Source of the DNA: Bacteroidales bacterium
GTDB taxonomy: Bacteria; Bacteroidota; Bacteroidia; Bacteroidales; WCHB1-69
Direction: 5' to 3'
NCBI GenBank assembly: GCA_016290295.1
Contig: JAEETJ010000014.1
Coordinates: forward strand, 1 to 64,000
DNA: 64,000 bases
The notes beneath the pieces were generated by a model. It worked only from the letters and a program-made list of their open reading frames with translations. It was not told the DNA's origin and did no database searches. Position numbers and translations under genes: made by a program. How positions within the stretch are numbered: position 1 is the stretch's first letter; each line of letters begins with the position of its first letter. This document shows, in pieces, positions 23,986-31,718 of the stretch.

Positions 23986-25133
23986 AAGCGACAATAGTTT
24001 TTTCACAGCCATCGCTCACTGTTAATGAGACAGCCGACAACTCTGTTGTATTAACGGCAATAATTGCATTTGCGTCAGTGCTACAGGGCCCTCCGGGACC
24101 AAGTGGCTCAGACGGCAAGTCTGCCTACCAGATATGGCTTGATGCTGGCAATATTGGCACCCAAGCCGACTTTCTGGATTCGCTGAAAGGTCAAGACGGC
24201 CGTGATGGAATTAATGGAACAAACGGCACGAATGGTGCCAATGGCTCAGACGGCAAGTCTGCCTACCAGATATGGCTTGATGCTGGCAATACTGGCACCC
24301 AAGCCAACTTTCTGGCTTCGCTGAAAGGTCAAGACGGCCGTGATGGAACCAATGGAACAAACGGCACGAACGGAACCAATGGAACGAATGGGACGGACGG
24401 CAAATCTGCCTACCAAATATGGCTCGATGCTGGCAATACCGGCTCCCAAGCCGACTTTCTGGCTTCGCTGAAAGGTCAAGACGGCCGTGATGGAACCAAT
24501 GGAACAAACGGCACGAACGGAACCAATGGGACGAATGGGACGGACGGCAAATCTGCCTACCAGATATGGCTCGATGCTGGCAACACCGGCACGGAAGCTG
24601 ACTTTCTTGCCTCGCTGAAGGGCCAGGATGGGCAGAACGGCACGAATGGAACTAACGGAACCAATGGTACGAATGGCACAGATGGCAAATCTACATACCA
24701 AATATGGCTTGATGCTGGCAACACTGGCTCCGTGGCAGACTTCCTTGCCTCGTTGATTGGGCCGCAAGGACCAGCGGGCAGTGGAGGCCTGACAAACTAT
24801 GATTTGACATTCTCAACGTTGTCAAACAATACAACAAACATCACTTTTGAAGCCAATCAGCAGTGTTACAAAAGAATGACAATGACGGCTGGCGCAACGC
24901 TGAATTTCTCGGTACTGAACAAAGGATGTAATTACCTTCGCATTTTTAACTCATCAGCATCTGACATTACACTTGCAATAGGAACAATAACGTACAATAA
25001 TACCGCTGTAACCACTAAAATTGTTCCTGATGACGCGATAACGGTCAATGCGGGAAAATATGTTGAGATTGGTGTTGCAGCCGACGCTGCTGAAGCCGAC
25101 ATAACAGTAAGTGGAACATTAAAAGCCTTATAA
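23982..25133 (+). CDS. collagen-like tail fibre with five tandem modules
   Basis: The product has 383 residues. Residues about 1-35 are the anchor. Then G-x-y collagen repeats, rich in NGT triplets, alternate five times with the module GKSAYQIWLDAGNTGxxADF, ending near residue 262 with GPQGPAGSGG. The last 120 residues form a beta-rich cap. The layout is that of phage collagen fibres with a Bacteroidota-specific spacer; it likely gives reach and receptor contact. The Asn-Gly-Thr repeats encode N-G-T sequons. Confidence 0.8.
   Translation: MKATIVFSQPSLTVNETADNSVVLTAIIAFASVLQGPPGPSGSDGKSAYQIWLDAGNIGTQADFLDSLKGQDGRDGINGTNGTNGANGSDGKSAYQIWLDAGNTGTQANFLASLKGQDGRDGTNGTNGTNGTNGTNGTDGKSAYQIWLDAGNTGSQADFLASLKGQDGRDGTNGTNGTNGTNGTNGTDGKSAYQIWLDAGNTGTEADFLASLKGQDGQNGTNGTNGTNGTNGTDGKSTYQIWLDAGNTGSVADFLASLIGPQGPAGSGGLTNYDLTFSTLSNNTTNITFEANQQCYKRMTMTAGATLNFSVLNKGCNYLRIFNSSASDITLAIGTITYNNTAVTTKIVPDDAITVNAGKYVEIGVAADAAEADITVSGTLKAL
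24114..24770 (+). repeat. in-frame tandem repeat of 138 or 147 bp, five copies
   Basis: Copies of the GGCAA(G/A)TCTGCCTACC-type unit start at 24114, 24252, 24399, 24546 and 24684 (the fifth has ACATACC). Spacings are 138, 147, 147 and 138 bp; the 9-bp difference equals one extra NGT triplet. Copies 3 and 4 are nearly identical, which points to recent duplication. All units stay in frame. Confidence 0.9.
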
Positions 25134-25135
25134 TC

Positions 25136-25615
25136 ATGACTTACTATTATTATATCGTAAGAGGGAAGAAAATAGAGAGGTTTATCACCCCAATGTATGG
25201 TAGTTGGTTTGAAGAACTTACCACTGAGCAACGCGAGTTTTACCTTGCCAATCCCAATGCAACAGTGCAAGAGGTTATTAATTGTCAGCTTACCCCTCCC
25301 TATGTCCCACCAACTCCTGATGTGCAGGAATATGCGGCACAAAAAGTTAAAGAACTTCATGATGCTTGTTATGCGTCAATTAGTGTTACAGACCTTGAAT
25401 ATGCAATGGCTAATGCTTGTTTAGCAGGCACTTCAATTGCGTATTCAGGTGACAAATATTATACTACCATTCAAGCAATAGCTGTAATGAAAACTTTTAT
25501 GGATGAATCAACCCATGCTATTACAATATATGACACTTACAAACCTCAGATTGAGGCTGCAAGTACTATTGAGGATATTGATAATATATATAACACAGCG
25601 ATAGGGCAGTTATGA
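25136..25615 (+). CDS. hypothetical fibre-region protein
   Basis: The product has 159 residues. It starts with a strand rich in Tyr (TYYYYIVRGKKIERF), then a helical region. The gene is AT-richer than the tail operon before it and marks the beginning of a compositionally different stretch. It may be a fibre assembly chaperone by position. No family is recognised. Its stop overlaps the next ATG. Confidence 0.5.
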   Translation: MTYYYYIVRGKKIERFITPMYGSWFEELTTEQREFYLANPNATVQEVINCQLTPPYVPPTPDVQEYAAQKVKELHDACYASISVTDLEYAMANACLAGTSIAYSGDKYYTTIQAIAVMKTFMDESTHAITIYDTYKPQIEAASTIEDIDNIYNTAIGQL

Positions 25616-26232
25616 GAAGAGAACATAATGTAGAGCAAAGTTATGTTGATTGGTTGAAATCACTTGGTTGTGTTGTTTATCTCCCTCTTACTGAGGGTGA
25701 TTTGCAGGATAAGATAAGCGGCAACACTCTTGTTGTCAATAACAATAGAGTAACTTGGGATAATAATGTTGGAATGTATCTTTTTAATGCTGGTTCATCA
25801 TCATCTTCTCCAGCAGCAACACTTCAGACAATATGCGATAGTAGTACTTTTGCTAATGGAGTGATGACAATAATGGGGATTGTAAAAAGAGGTTCAAGTT
25901 ATGGTACTGTTGGTGGTGGTTCAAGTCCTTGGAATGAAAATTGTAAAGGAACAAACAATAATGTTACAGCAGATACAGGGTATTGGTCGGATAATGTGAT
26001 GAAAAGGGCGACAATAATAAAAACAAATCCATCTAAAAGATTAGCATATCAAGATGGAATTAAGATACTTGATGATACATACACACCAGTGATTGATTCT
26101 TTGATTCCACTAAGGCTTGTAGCTTATTCAGGTTGGGGCTATACGAATGCTACCATATATGAAAGGGAAGTGATGTTTTTTAACCAAGAATTAGATTTGT
26201 CAACTATTAAAAGAATACAAGGTATAGAGTAA
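25612..26232 (+). CDS. putative receptor-binding fibre protein (LamG-like)
   Basis: The product has 206 residues and begins MRREHN. The segment VDWLKSLGCVVYLPLTEGDLQDKI with later R-L-V-A-Y-S-G-W-G and an E-V-M-F-F-N-Q-E-L-D end resembles concanavalin/LamG lectin-like domains attached to Bacteroidota phage fibres. Codon use is AT-rich, unlike the baseplate genes, suggesting exchange of host-range modules. It overlaps the neighbours by 1-4 bases, so the fibre genes are translationally coupled. Confidence 0.5.
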   Translation: MRREHNVEQSYVDWLKSLGCVVYLPLTEGDLQDKISGNTLVVNNNRVTWDNNVGMYLFNAGSSSSSPAATLQTICDSSTFANGVMTIMGIVKRGSSYGTVGGGSSPWNENCKGTNNNVTADTGYWSDNVMKRATIIKTNPSKRLAYQDGIKILDDTYTPVIDSLIPLRLVAYSGWGYTNATIYEREVMFFNQELDLSTIKRIQGIE

Positions 26233-27275
26233 TGAAAAGAGAACATAATTTACTAACAAAGTCACCTCAAGCTGATTATTACATCTACAATCTTGATGAT
26301 TTCAAAGAGTTAAGGGATAGAATAAATAATGGCACTGAGGCGAGTGGGATAAGATACCCCAATGGTACAACAGGATATGAGGGTAAAGTGTTTGCTATGG
26401 TAAATGATATTGATTTTAACTATTATGCATGGGAAGGTATTGGTACAAGCGGAGGTAAAAGATTCAAAGGTACTTTAGACGGGCAATTTCATGAGATTAA
26501 AAACTTCAAAACTGTCAACAATACAAGCAACTCTAATAGTACTTTTTTTATTATGAGCAATGGTGGTGAGATTTGTAACATTACAATAAGTGGAACATAT
26601 ACTCTTACGGCTAATACTCAACATATTATTCTTTTTTCTGACGGCAATACAACATATCATCATATAGTATTTAATGTTAATGTAACGAATAATTACAACT
26701 TGATTAATTGTATTTTAGTTAATGGACCTTGTACTATTGTTGATTGTTATAATTTTGGTAATTTCACATGTTCATCTTCGGCTTATAATTCAGGAGGTTC
26801 ATTTCAAATCTCTGGTACGATTGAACGATGTGCAAACTATGGCAAAATAAGCTATCTACACAGTGGTAGGTATAGAACGTCTTATTTTATCACAAGGCGA
26901 ACTTATGACCTTGTCATCAGAAATTGCGTAAATTATGGCGATATGGTTAACGCTGATAACAGAAATGTTGGTATCTGTGTTAATCAAGCAAAAGAAATAA
27001 CAAATTGTCTATATTGCGGTACAATGAATATTGCATCTGCTGATAGCGGTATGATAAGTAATTTTACGCCTTCAGATTCTTATTCAAACAATTTTTATGA
27101 TTCAACAAAAAACACTCCCGCTTATTCTAATGGATATAATGGTGTTGGGATGTCTACTGCTGATTTGAAATCAGGCAATAATATTTTTAGTGACACTACA
27201 AATTGGGTGTACGAGTCTGGTTATTACCCACGACTTAATAACTGGCTCAAGGATGATTCAAGGGTAAAAATCTAA
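26232..27275 (+). CDS. GLUG-like beta-helix adhesin/tail fibre protein
   Basis: The product has 347 residues and begins MKREHN, like the gene before it. F-K-G-T-L-D-G-Q-F-H-E-I-K-N-F near residues 77-91 and the repeated C-x-N-Y-G-x-(I/M) turns (about residues 189, 208 and 238) are typical of GLUG-type and parallel beta-helix surface proteins. It is AT-rich. It probably ends the fibre and contacts the host surface. Confidence 0.6.
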   Translation: MKREHNLLTKSPQADYYIYNLDDFKELRDRINNGTEASGIRYPNGTTGYEGKVFAMVNDIDFNYYAWEGIGTSGGKRFKGTLDGQFHEIKNFKTVNNTSNSNSTFFIMSNGGEICNITISGTYTLTANTQHIILFSDGNTTYHHIVFNVNVTNNYNLINCILVNGPCTIVDCYNFGNFTCSSSAYNSGGSFQISGTIERCANYGKISYLHSGRYRTSYFITRRTYDLVIRNCVNYGDMVNADNRNVGICVNQAKEITNCLYCGTMNIASADSGMISNFTPSDSYSNNFYDSTKNTPAYSNGYNGVGMSTADLKSGNNIFSDTTNWVYESGYYPRLNNWLKDDSRVKI

Positions 27276-27281
27276 TAAATC

Positions 27282-27452
27282 ATGGAATCCACAATACAAC
27301 AATACAACAAGATATTAGCAATAATAGCAGGTGTCCTTCTACTGCTGTTCACATTTCTGTTCTTTCATTCACACGATTTCACAACAACACAAACTATCCC
27401 TCAAGTAGAGGTCTTGCAGTGGTCTGCTGACACTTGCTGGGGGAGGTGGTAA
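27282..27452 (+). CDS. 56-residue single-span membrane protein
   Basis: This frame runs from ATG 27282 to TAA 27450-27452. A hydrophobic segment covers about residues 11-28 (ILAIIAGVLLLLFTFLFF) with a short polar tail ending W-G-R-W. It is the last gene before the inferred phage right end. The position and topology would suit a small lysis or exclusion protein, but nothing else supports a role. Confidence 0.5.
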   Translation: MESTIQQYNKILAIIAGVLLLLFTFLFFHSHDFTTTQTIPQVEVLQWSADTCWGRW

Positions 27453-27478
27453 TTAAACGATGGTTAAAGACTGTTGAA

Positions 27479-27520
27479 ATTGTGTACAATTTGATTTGAA
27501 AATATTGCACAATTTGTTTT
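27479..27520 (+). repeat. candidate right end of the Mu-like phage (transposase-site-like repeats)
   Basis: ACAATTTGATTTG (27486-27498) and ACAATTTGTTTTG (27509-27521) are two direct copies 23 bp apart. In Mu the end sites R1 and R2 are about 22 bp and abut. Read from outside on the minus strand, TGTGCAATATTTTC starts with the TG expected at a Mu-type end, but TG is too common to fix the exact base. The left end and target duplication are not in the window. Confidence 0.45.
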
Positions 27521-27537
27521 GGGGATTATATTTATGT

Positions 27538-29451
27538 ATGATAGCCGAAACGAAAAAAATGATAGCCTTGTTGTGTGCCTTGTTATTGGTGGCAGGGGCA
27601 CACAGCCAGACCCGCATTGTTTGTGACGAAACCTGTAAGATAGGGTCTGGCGCGGACATGTCGCACCAGCAGTCAGGTGGTAATTACGCCGTGGTGTCCC
27701 CCGTCGGACGCAACTCCGTGAAGATGATTCAGCAGGCACCCCGTTTGGAGACATTGGAAGGCAAGACTATTGCCGTCGTAGGCGAAAGTTTCATGACCCA
27801 CATCACCCATCCGGAAATCAAACGCCTGATTTTGAATAATTATCCAACCGCCAAGGTCATTCTGCTGGATGAAATCGGCGAGGCGGGACCGTTTCCCGCA
27901 CCTGGCGTCACCCGCAAGAGAAAAGAAGAGTTCGAAGCCAAGTTGAAAGAGATGCATGTGGATGCGGTCATTGCGGGCAACGGTGGCTGCGGTCTGTGCA
28001 CCCCGAAAGAGACAGGCTCGTGCCTCACCGCCGAGCACATTGGTATCCCGTCGGTCATCATTGCTGGTCCCGGTTTTGCTGACCAAGCCTACTACACCGC
28101 CTACAACAACGGCGTACCCGTGATGCGCGTGGCAGTCTATCCCGGCGCATTCGCCACCCACACCAACGAGGAGCTGATCCGCAACACCCGAGAAATCCTC
28201 TGGCCGCAGATTGTGGAGGCACTCACCAAACCCATCACACAGGAGGAACTGGACCGCAGTGCCAGCCGCAGCCACGGCGACCTCCGCGATGATGTTTTTT
28301 ACGGCACCATCGACGAGGTGAACAGCTATTTCAAAGAGAACAAGTGGAGCGACGGACTTCCCTTCATCCCCCCTACTTTTGAAAAGGTGAACGAATATCT
28401 CAAATATACCGATTACGCATGGGACGAGGTGATTGCCACGCTGCCGCCTGCCCACCGAAGCACCACCACATGGCATGTGGCCGTCAACGCAGTGATGTCG
28501 GGCTGCAAGCCAGAGTACATGCCCATCCTCATCGCCCTCACCAAGGCGATGGGCAACGGCAACTTCCGGCGCACGTTGGCCAGCACCCACGCGTGGATTC
28601 CTTTCTGCTGGCTCAACGGTCCCGTAGCACGCCAACTCGGTATCGACAGCGGGCAGGGCCAGATCAACGAGGAGGCCAATATCGCCATCGGCCGTTTCAT
28701 GAACCTTGCGTTGATGAATCTTGCTGGCTATTACGTGAAGCAAGACCGCATGGGCACCTTCGGCTATCCGATGTCGTGGTGCCTCGTGGAGGACGATGCC
28801 GCCTGTCAGCGTGTGGGCTGGAATCCCTACCACGTACAGCAGGGGTTCAACATGAACGACAACACTGTCACTGCCAGCTCAACGTTGCTGTGGGGCAACA
28901 ACATGGCGCCCTCCACCACCGACCCGCAGAAAGTGATGGAGTTGATTGCATGGGACATTACCGAGCGTTGCCAGTTCGCCCTCGGCAGTGGCCGCCAGTT
29001 CACCAACCGCACCATTTTGATGACCGAGCCCGTGGCTGCCACGCTTGCCAAGAAATACAAATCCACCGAATCTTTGGATAAGACTCTGGTAAGTATAGCC
29101 CGCCGTCCCTCCAAGGAGCGAGCTTTCGCCAACTACTATGCCAACCCAGGCAGCGAGAAGGACGGCGGCGAGCACACGCTGCGCGAGTACAGCGCCCACA
29201 TCAAGAAAGCCGAGCACGCCGCCATGACCGACACACCGCCGTGGTACGACAGCGACGCACAGCAAATCAGCACCATCCCCACTATGCAGGCCGGTGAGAC
29301 CGCCTACCTCATCACTGGCGACGCAGCCCGCAACAAGGTGCAGACCATGCCCGGCGGCGGCAGCGCCACCGTGAAAATCGAGCTGCCGAAAAACTGGGAC
29401 CAACTGATGGAGGAACTGGGGTACGAACCGTTGAAAAGTTTCTATAATTAG
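27538..29451 (+). CDS. exported UGSC-like protein, large Cys-containing enzyme candidate
   Basis: The product has 637 residues. A signal peptide (MIALLCALLLVAGAHSQ, after a short MIAETKK lead) precedes the mature protein. Residues about 75-250 resemble the UGSC (seleno)protein family related to glycine/betaine reductase subunits: the GNGGCGLCT motif has Cys where selenoproteins carry U in U-G-S-C. The remaining 390 residues (W-S-D-G-L-P-F-I-P-P-T, N-A-V-M-S-G-C-K-P-E-Y, L-N-G-P, G-R-F-M-N-L) match the C-terminal region usually fused to this family. No substrate is known. It lies just outside the phage end, whose insertion may have replaced its native upstream region. Confidence 0.6.
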   Translation: MIAETKKMIALLCALLLVAGAHSQTRIVCDETCKIGSGADMSHQQSGGNYAVVSPVGRNSVKMIQQAPRLETLEGKTIAVVGESFMTHITHPEIKRLILNNYPTAKVILLDEIGEAGPFPAPGVTRKRKEEFEAKLKEMHVDAVIAGNGGCGLCTPKETGSCLTAEHIGIPSVIIAGPGFADQAYYTAYNNGVPVMRVAVYPGAFATHTNEELIRNTREILWPQIVEALTKPITQEELDRSASRSHGDLRDDVFYGTIDEVNSYFKENKWSDGLPFIPPTFEKVNEYLKYTDYAWDEVIATLPPAHRSTTTWHVAVNAVMSGCKPEYMPILIALTKAMGNGNFRRTLASTHAWIPFCWLNGPVARQLGIDSGQGQINEEANIAIGRFMNLALMNLAGYYVKQDRMGTFGYPMSWCLVEDDAACQRVGWNPYHVQQGFNMNDNTVTASSTLLWGNNMAPSTTDPQKVMELIAWDITERCQFALGSGRQFTNRTILMTEPVAATLAKKYKSTESLDKTLVSIARRPSKERAFANYYANPGSEKDGGEHTLREYSAHIKKAEHAAMTDTPPWYDSDAQQISTIPTMQAGETAYLITGDAARNKVQTMPGGGSATVKIELPKNWDQLMEELGYEPLKSFYN

Positions 29452-29461
29452 GATGTAATTA

Positions 29462-29485
29462 CGGCAAAAAATAGTATTTTTGCCG
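29462..29485 (+). promoter_or_regulatory. inverted repeat with embedded promoter before DUF5714 gene
   Basis: CGGCAAAAA and TTTTTGCCG form a 9-bp inverted repeat around a 6-base centre. TATTTTTG (29475-29482) lies in the right arm, 18 bases before the ATG at 29500. It can act as terminator of the preceding gene and as promoter of the next. Confidence 0.55.
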
Positions 29486-29499
29486 CAAACTTATTCAGA

Positions 29500-30303
29500 A
29501 TGAAAATAACGGACATCTTTCTGGCAGCTGTTTTGATTTTATGTATGACGGCCTGCACGGAAAACCAACCCCAAAAAGAAACTGTCGATATGAAAAATGA
29601 AGAATGCCTGATTTGTGGTGCACCACTGGAATACCTTGAACAGGACACGCTGATGGAATGCGTGCTTTGCCACAAGCAAGAACCCAGCAAGACCCGCTGC
29701 ACGGAAGGACACTATGTATGCTCAGACTGCCACACCGCAGGAATGGACTCTATCATCGCCTTATGCATGGCCGAGACTTCCAAAGACCCCATCGCTATCT
29801 TGGAGAAGATGATGTCGCAATCGTTCTGCCACATGCACGGTCCTGAGCACCATGTGCTGGTGGGTGCCGCCTTGCTGACAGCCTATAACAATGCCGCAGT
29901 TGACTCGATAAAGATGGACCTGCAAACAGGACTCCTCGAAGTGATGAGCCGCGGACGGCAGGTACCGGGAGGCGCCTGTGGTTATATGGGCGCTTGCGGA
30001 GCCGCTGTCAGCACCGGTATCTTCCTATCGGTGGTCACCCGCAACACGCCGCTCTCCACCGAAACCTGGCAATTATGCAACCTGATGACGGCTCGCGCTC
30101 TGGAGCAGGTGGCCCTGAACGGCGGTCCCCGTTGCTGCAAACGCGACTCCTATCTGTCAATCCTCACTGCTGTGGATTTTGTGAAAGAGCATCTCGGCGT
30201 GGAGATGGAGAAGCCCGAAGTGAAATGCTCACGCAGCCGCATCAACAACCAATGTATCGGCAAGAAATGCCCGTTTTCACCCGTGAAGGACACAAACAAG
30301 TAA
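29500..30303 (+). CDS. DUF5714 Cys-rich lipoprotein
   Basis: The product has 267 residues. A lipoprotein signal ends at C19 (M-T-A-C). The mature protein matches DUF5714: C-x2-C-G-A-P-L near 39, M-E-C-V-L-C-H-K, G-H-Y-V-C-S-D-C-H, M-H-G-P-E-H-H-V-L-V, C-G-Y-M-G-A-C-G-A-A, T-P-L-S and G-P-R-C-C-K-R. The many Cys and His suggest metal or cofactor binding. The domain is usually fused to, or near, radical SAM proteins; here it stands alone and exported. It follows the UGSC-like gene, and a DsrE-like gene lies 1 kb on. Confidence 0.7.
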   Translation: MKITDIFLAAVLILCMTACTENQPQKETVDMKNEECLICGAPLEYLEQDTLMECVLCHKQEPSKTRCTEGHYVCSDCHTAGMDSIIALCMAETSKDPIAILEKMMSQSFCHMHGPEHHVLVGAALLTAYNNAAVDSIKMDLQTGLLEVMSRGRQVPGGACGYMGACGAAVSTGIFLSVVTRNTPLSTETWQLCNLMTARALEQVALNGGPRCCKRDSYLSILTAVDFVKEHLGVEMEKPEVKCSRSRINNQCIGKKCPFSPVKDTNK

Positions 30304-30375
30304 AAATTGATGAAAGTCGCAACCATTGCCGGAACGAAAGGAAATTTCAGGAAGATGCTGAAATAAAAGGCTCTA

Positions 30376-31029
30376 TCACAGATATAAATAGACAACCACC
30401 AGATTGTTGGTGACATGGAGCAAAAATGAGGCAACGATGCCGTAGCCTACGCGAACATAACCCAAAAACAGTCCGGTTAACGTATGCATTGCCAAATTTA
30501 TCAATACAAACAATGCTCCCGCAATGCTGGCAACATCTATGAAATTATGGGCATGCATCAGTCCGAAAAGGATAGCTGACAGATAAAAAATTATCGGGAA
30601 CTTGGCGTTGATTATCTGTTTCTTAAGCAATAAAGCAACCGCAACCCCTACCGCTAACGCGACAATGCATCTTAAAACAAGCCGGTCTGTTGAATACAAA
30701 ACATCAGACAGAAACATCGACGCCAGACACCAGACAAAACAAACTGAGGATATAAGAATGGTCACCGTGTTTCTTTTCAACCATAGTCTGAATGATAACT
30801 CTTCAAGCAAAGGGGGTATGAAAAGAACCATCCACAAGGGCAAAACCGTGGGCAAATCTCTTAAACCAGAATCAGGAGCGTTGTCTTTGAAAACCATATG
30901 AGAGACTATGGCCACAATGATTTTAATGATATAAATTGTCAAAAACACCAATAACACCGACCATATTTTCTTTGCCGGCAACTTCAAATCCTCGGAGGGA
31001 TTTTTCAAATAGTTGATAAAATCACGCAT
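30376..31029 (-). CDS. CPBP family intramembrane metalloprotease
   Basis: The product has 217 residues with about six to seven membrane spans. The motif EELSFR (residues about 77-82) and a later GLMHAHNF are the E-E-x-x-x-R and H-x-x-x-N signatures of CPBP (CAAX protease and bacteriocin-processing) proteins. Such proteins cleave or bind prenylated or other membrane substrates; targets are unknown here. It is the only minus-strand gene in this stretch, divergent from the DsrE-like gene and convergent with the DUF5714 gene. Confidence 0.8.
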   Translation of the reverse strand: MRDFINYLKNPSEDLKLPAKKIWSVLLVFLTIYIIKIIVAIVSHMVFKDNAPDSGLRDLPTVLPLWMVLFIPPLLEELSFRLWLKRNTVTILISSVCFVWCLASMFLSDVLYSTDRLVLRCIVALAVGVAVALLLKKQIINAKFPIIFYLSAILFGLMHAHNFIDVASIAGALFVLINLAMHTLTGLFLGYVRVGYGIVASFLLHVTNNLVVVYLYL

Positions 31030-31157
31030 TTCAATCAGATCAATTTGTGCTTAACAGGGTTGAATATTTACACTGCAAATATAAATAAGTTTTGTCATAT
31101 CTTGCTTATCCTTGCCAAAATCTTCAGGACAGGGGATTATCGGGATGCGATTTTTTT

Positions 31158-31165
31158 TATTTTTG
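31158..31165 (+). promoter_or_regulatory. TAnnTTTG promoter of DsrE-like gene
   Basis: TATTTTTG follows an eight-base T run and lies about 90 bases before the ATG at 31255, giving a long leader with no obvious ORF. Confidence 0.55.
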
Positions 31166-31254
31166 CGACAAATTTCATCAGAGCCGGGGTATCGGGTTTT
31201 CCTTTCTCTGCGAAGCAGTTCATTTTAAACAAAGCCCTTGTAAACAAAGCATCT

Positions 31255-31707
31255 ATGAAAAGAAAGAAAGCATTTGCGACAATCCTTGGCCTATTCATTC
31301 TTATAGCCGCAGTTACAAACACAACTTATGCTCAGTGCAGCGACCAAGCCAAACAGGAAAACGAAACCAACACAAATATATCAGTAATGAAAATAGGAGT
31401 TATTATTGAAACCAAAGACTACGAAAAGGCATGGAACGCCTTCCGATTCGCCATCGTTGCCAAGGATCAAGGTTATGAAGTCAAAGTTTTCCTAATGGGA
31501 GAAGGTGTTGAATGCGTGGGACTTACCCACGACAAATACAATGTTGACGAAAAATTGAACGAGTTCGTGGATATGGGAGGAACTGTGCTGGCTTGCGGCA
31601 CCTGCCTCCGAAGCCGCAACATGAATGGTACCGAAGCCTGCCCTATGTCCAATATGGTAACTTGTGTTGAAATGGTTGCATGGGCTGACAAGATGGTGAC
31701 TTTTTAG
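31255..31707 (+). CDS. exported DsrE/DsrF-like sulfur-handling protein
   Basis: The product has 150 residues from the ATG at 31255; earlier in-frame codons lie before the promoter. Residues 1-26 are a signal peptide ending A-Y-A. The mature domain has the DsrE fold pattern: K-I-G-V-I-I-E, A-F-R-F-A-I-V-A, V-K-V-F-L-M-G-E-G-V, and a Cys pair in ACGTCLRSR near residue 115, where DsrE-type proteins carry the sulfur-accepting Cys. Export is unusual for DsrE proteins, which mostly act in the cytoplasm. It likely relays sulfur or thiol in the periplasm. PhzF follows by 11 bases. Confidence 0.75.
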   Translation: MKRKKAFATILGLFILIAAVTNTTYAQCSDQAKQENETNTNISVMKIGVIIETKDYEKAWNAFRFAIVAKDQGYEVKVFLMGEGVECVGLTHDKYNVDEKLNEFVDMGGTVLACGTCLRSRNMNGTEACPMSNMVTCVEMVAWADKMVTF

Positions 31708-31718
31708 ATGGGGTATTG

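Larger units (their letters stand above)
1..27515 (+). mobile_element. Mu-like myovirus prophage, left end outside window
   Basis: The block holds a Gam-like protein, DUF935 portal, Mu F-type head protein, gp36-like DUF1320 protein, virion morphogenesis protein, DUF2586 sheath, tube, frameshifted tail chaperones, tape measure and P2/Mu-type baseplate genes. This set is known from Mu-like transposable phages with contractile tails. Packaging genes run leftward (2251-9397) and head-tail genes rightward (9553-27452), unlike Mu itself, where late genes share one direction. The right boundary is inferred from repeated motifs near 27.48-27.52 kb and from the switch to host-type genes at 27538. Transposase MuA/MuB, repressor and the left attachment end are not in the window, so intactness cannot be judged. 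Confidence 0.9.

Noticed and set aside
24114..24770. CRISPR-like tandem repeats
   Set aside because: Repeat units are 138-147 bp, contiguous, in frame and encode collagen-like modules; there are no spacers.
23982..27275. Diversity-generating retroelement for fibre variation
   Set aside because: No reverse transcriptase gene and no template/variable repeat pair with adenine-specific differences is visible in the window.
27673..28833. 386-codon open frame on the minus strand
   Set aside because: It lies wholly inside the UGSC-like gene in opposite direction, has biased low-complexity composition and no promoter; it results from GC-rich codon use of the real gene.
30310..30366. 18-codon frame resembling the GPx 3' end (ATGCTGAAATAA)
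   Set aside because: Only 12 bases match, which chance explains in a window of this size; unlike 35546 there is no longer similarity.
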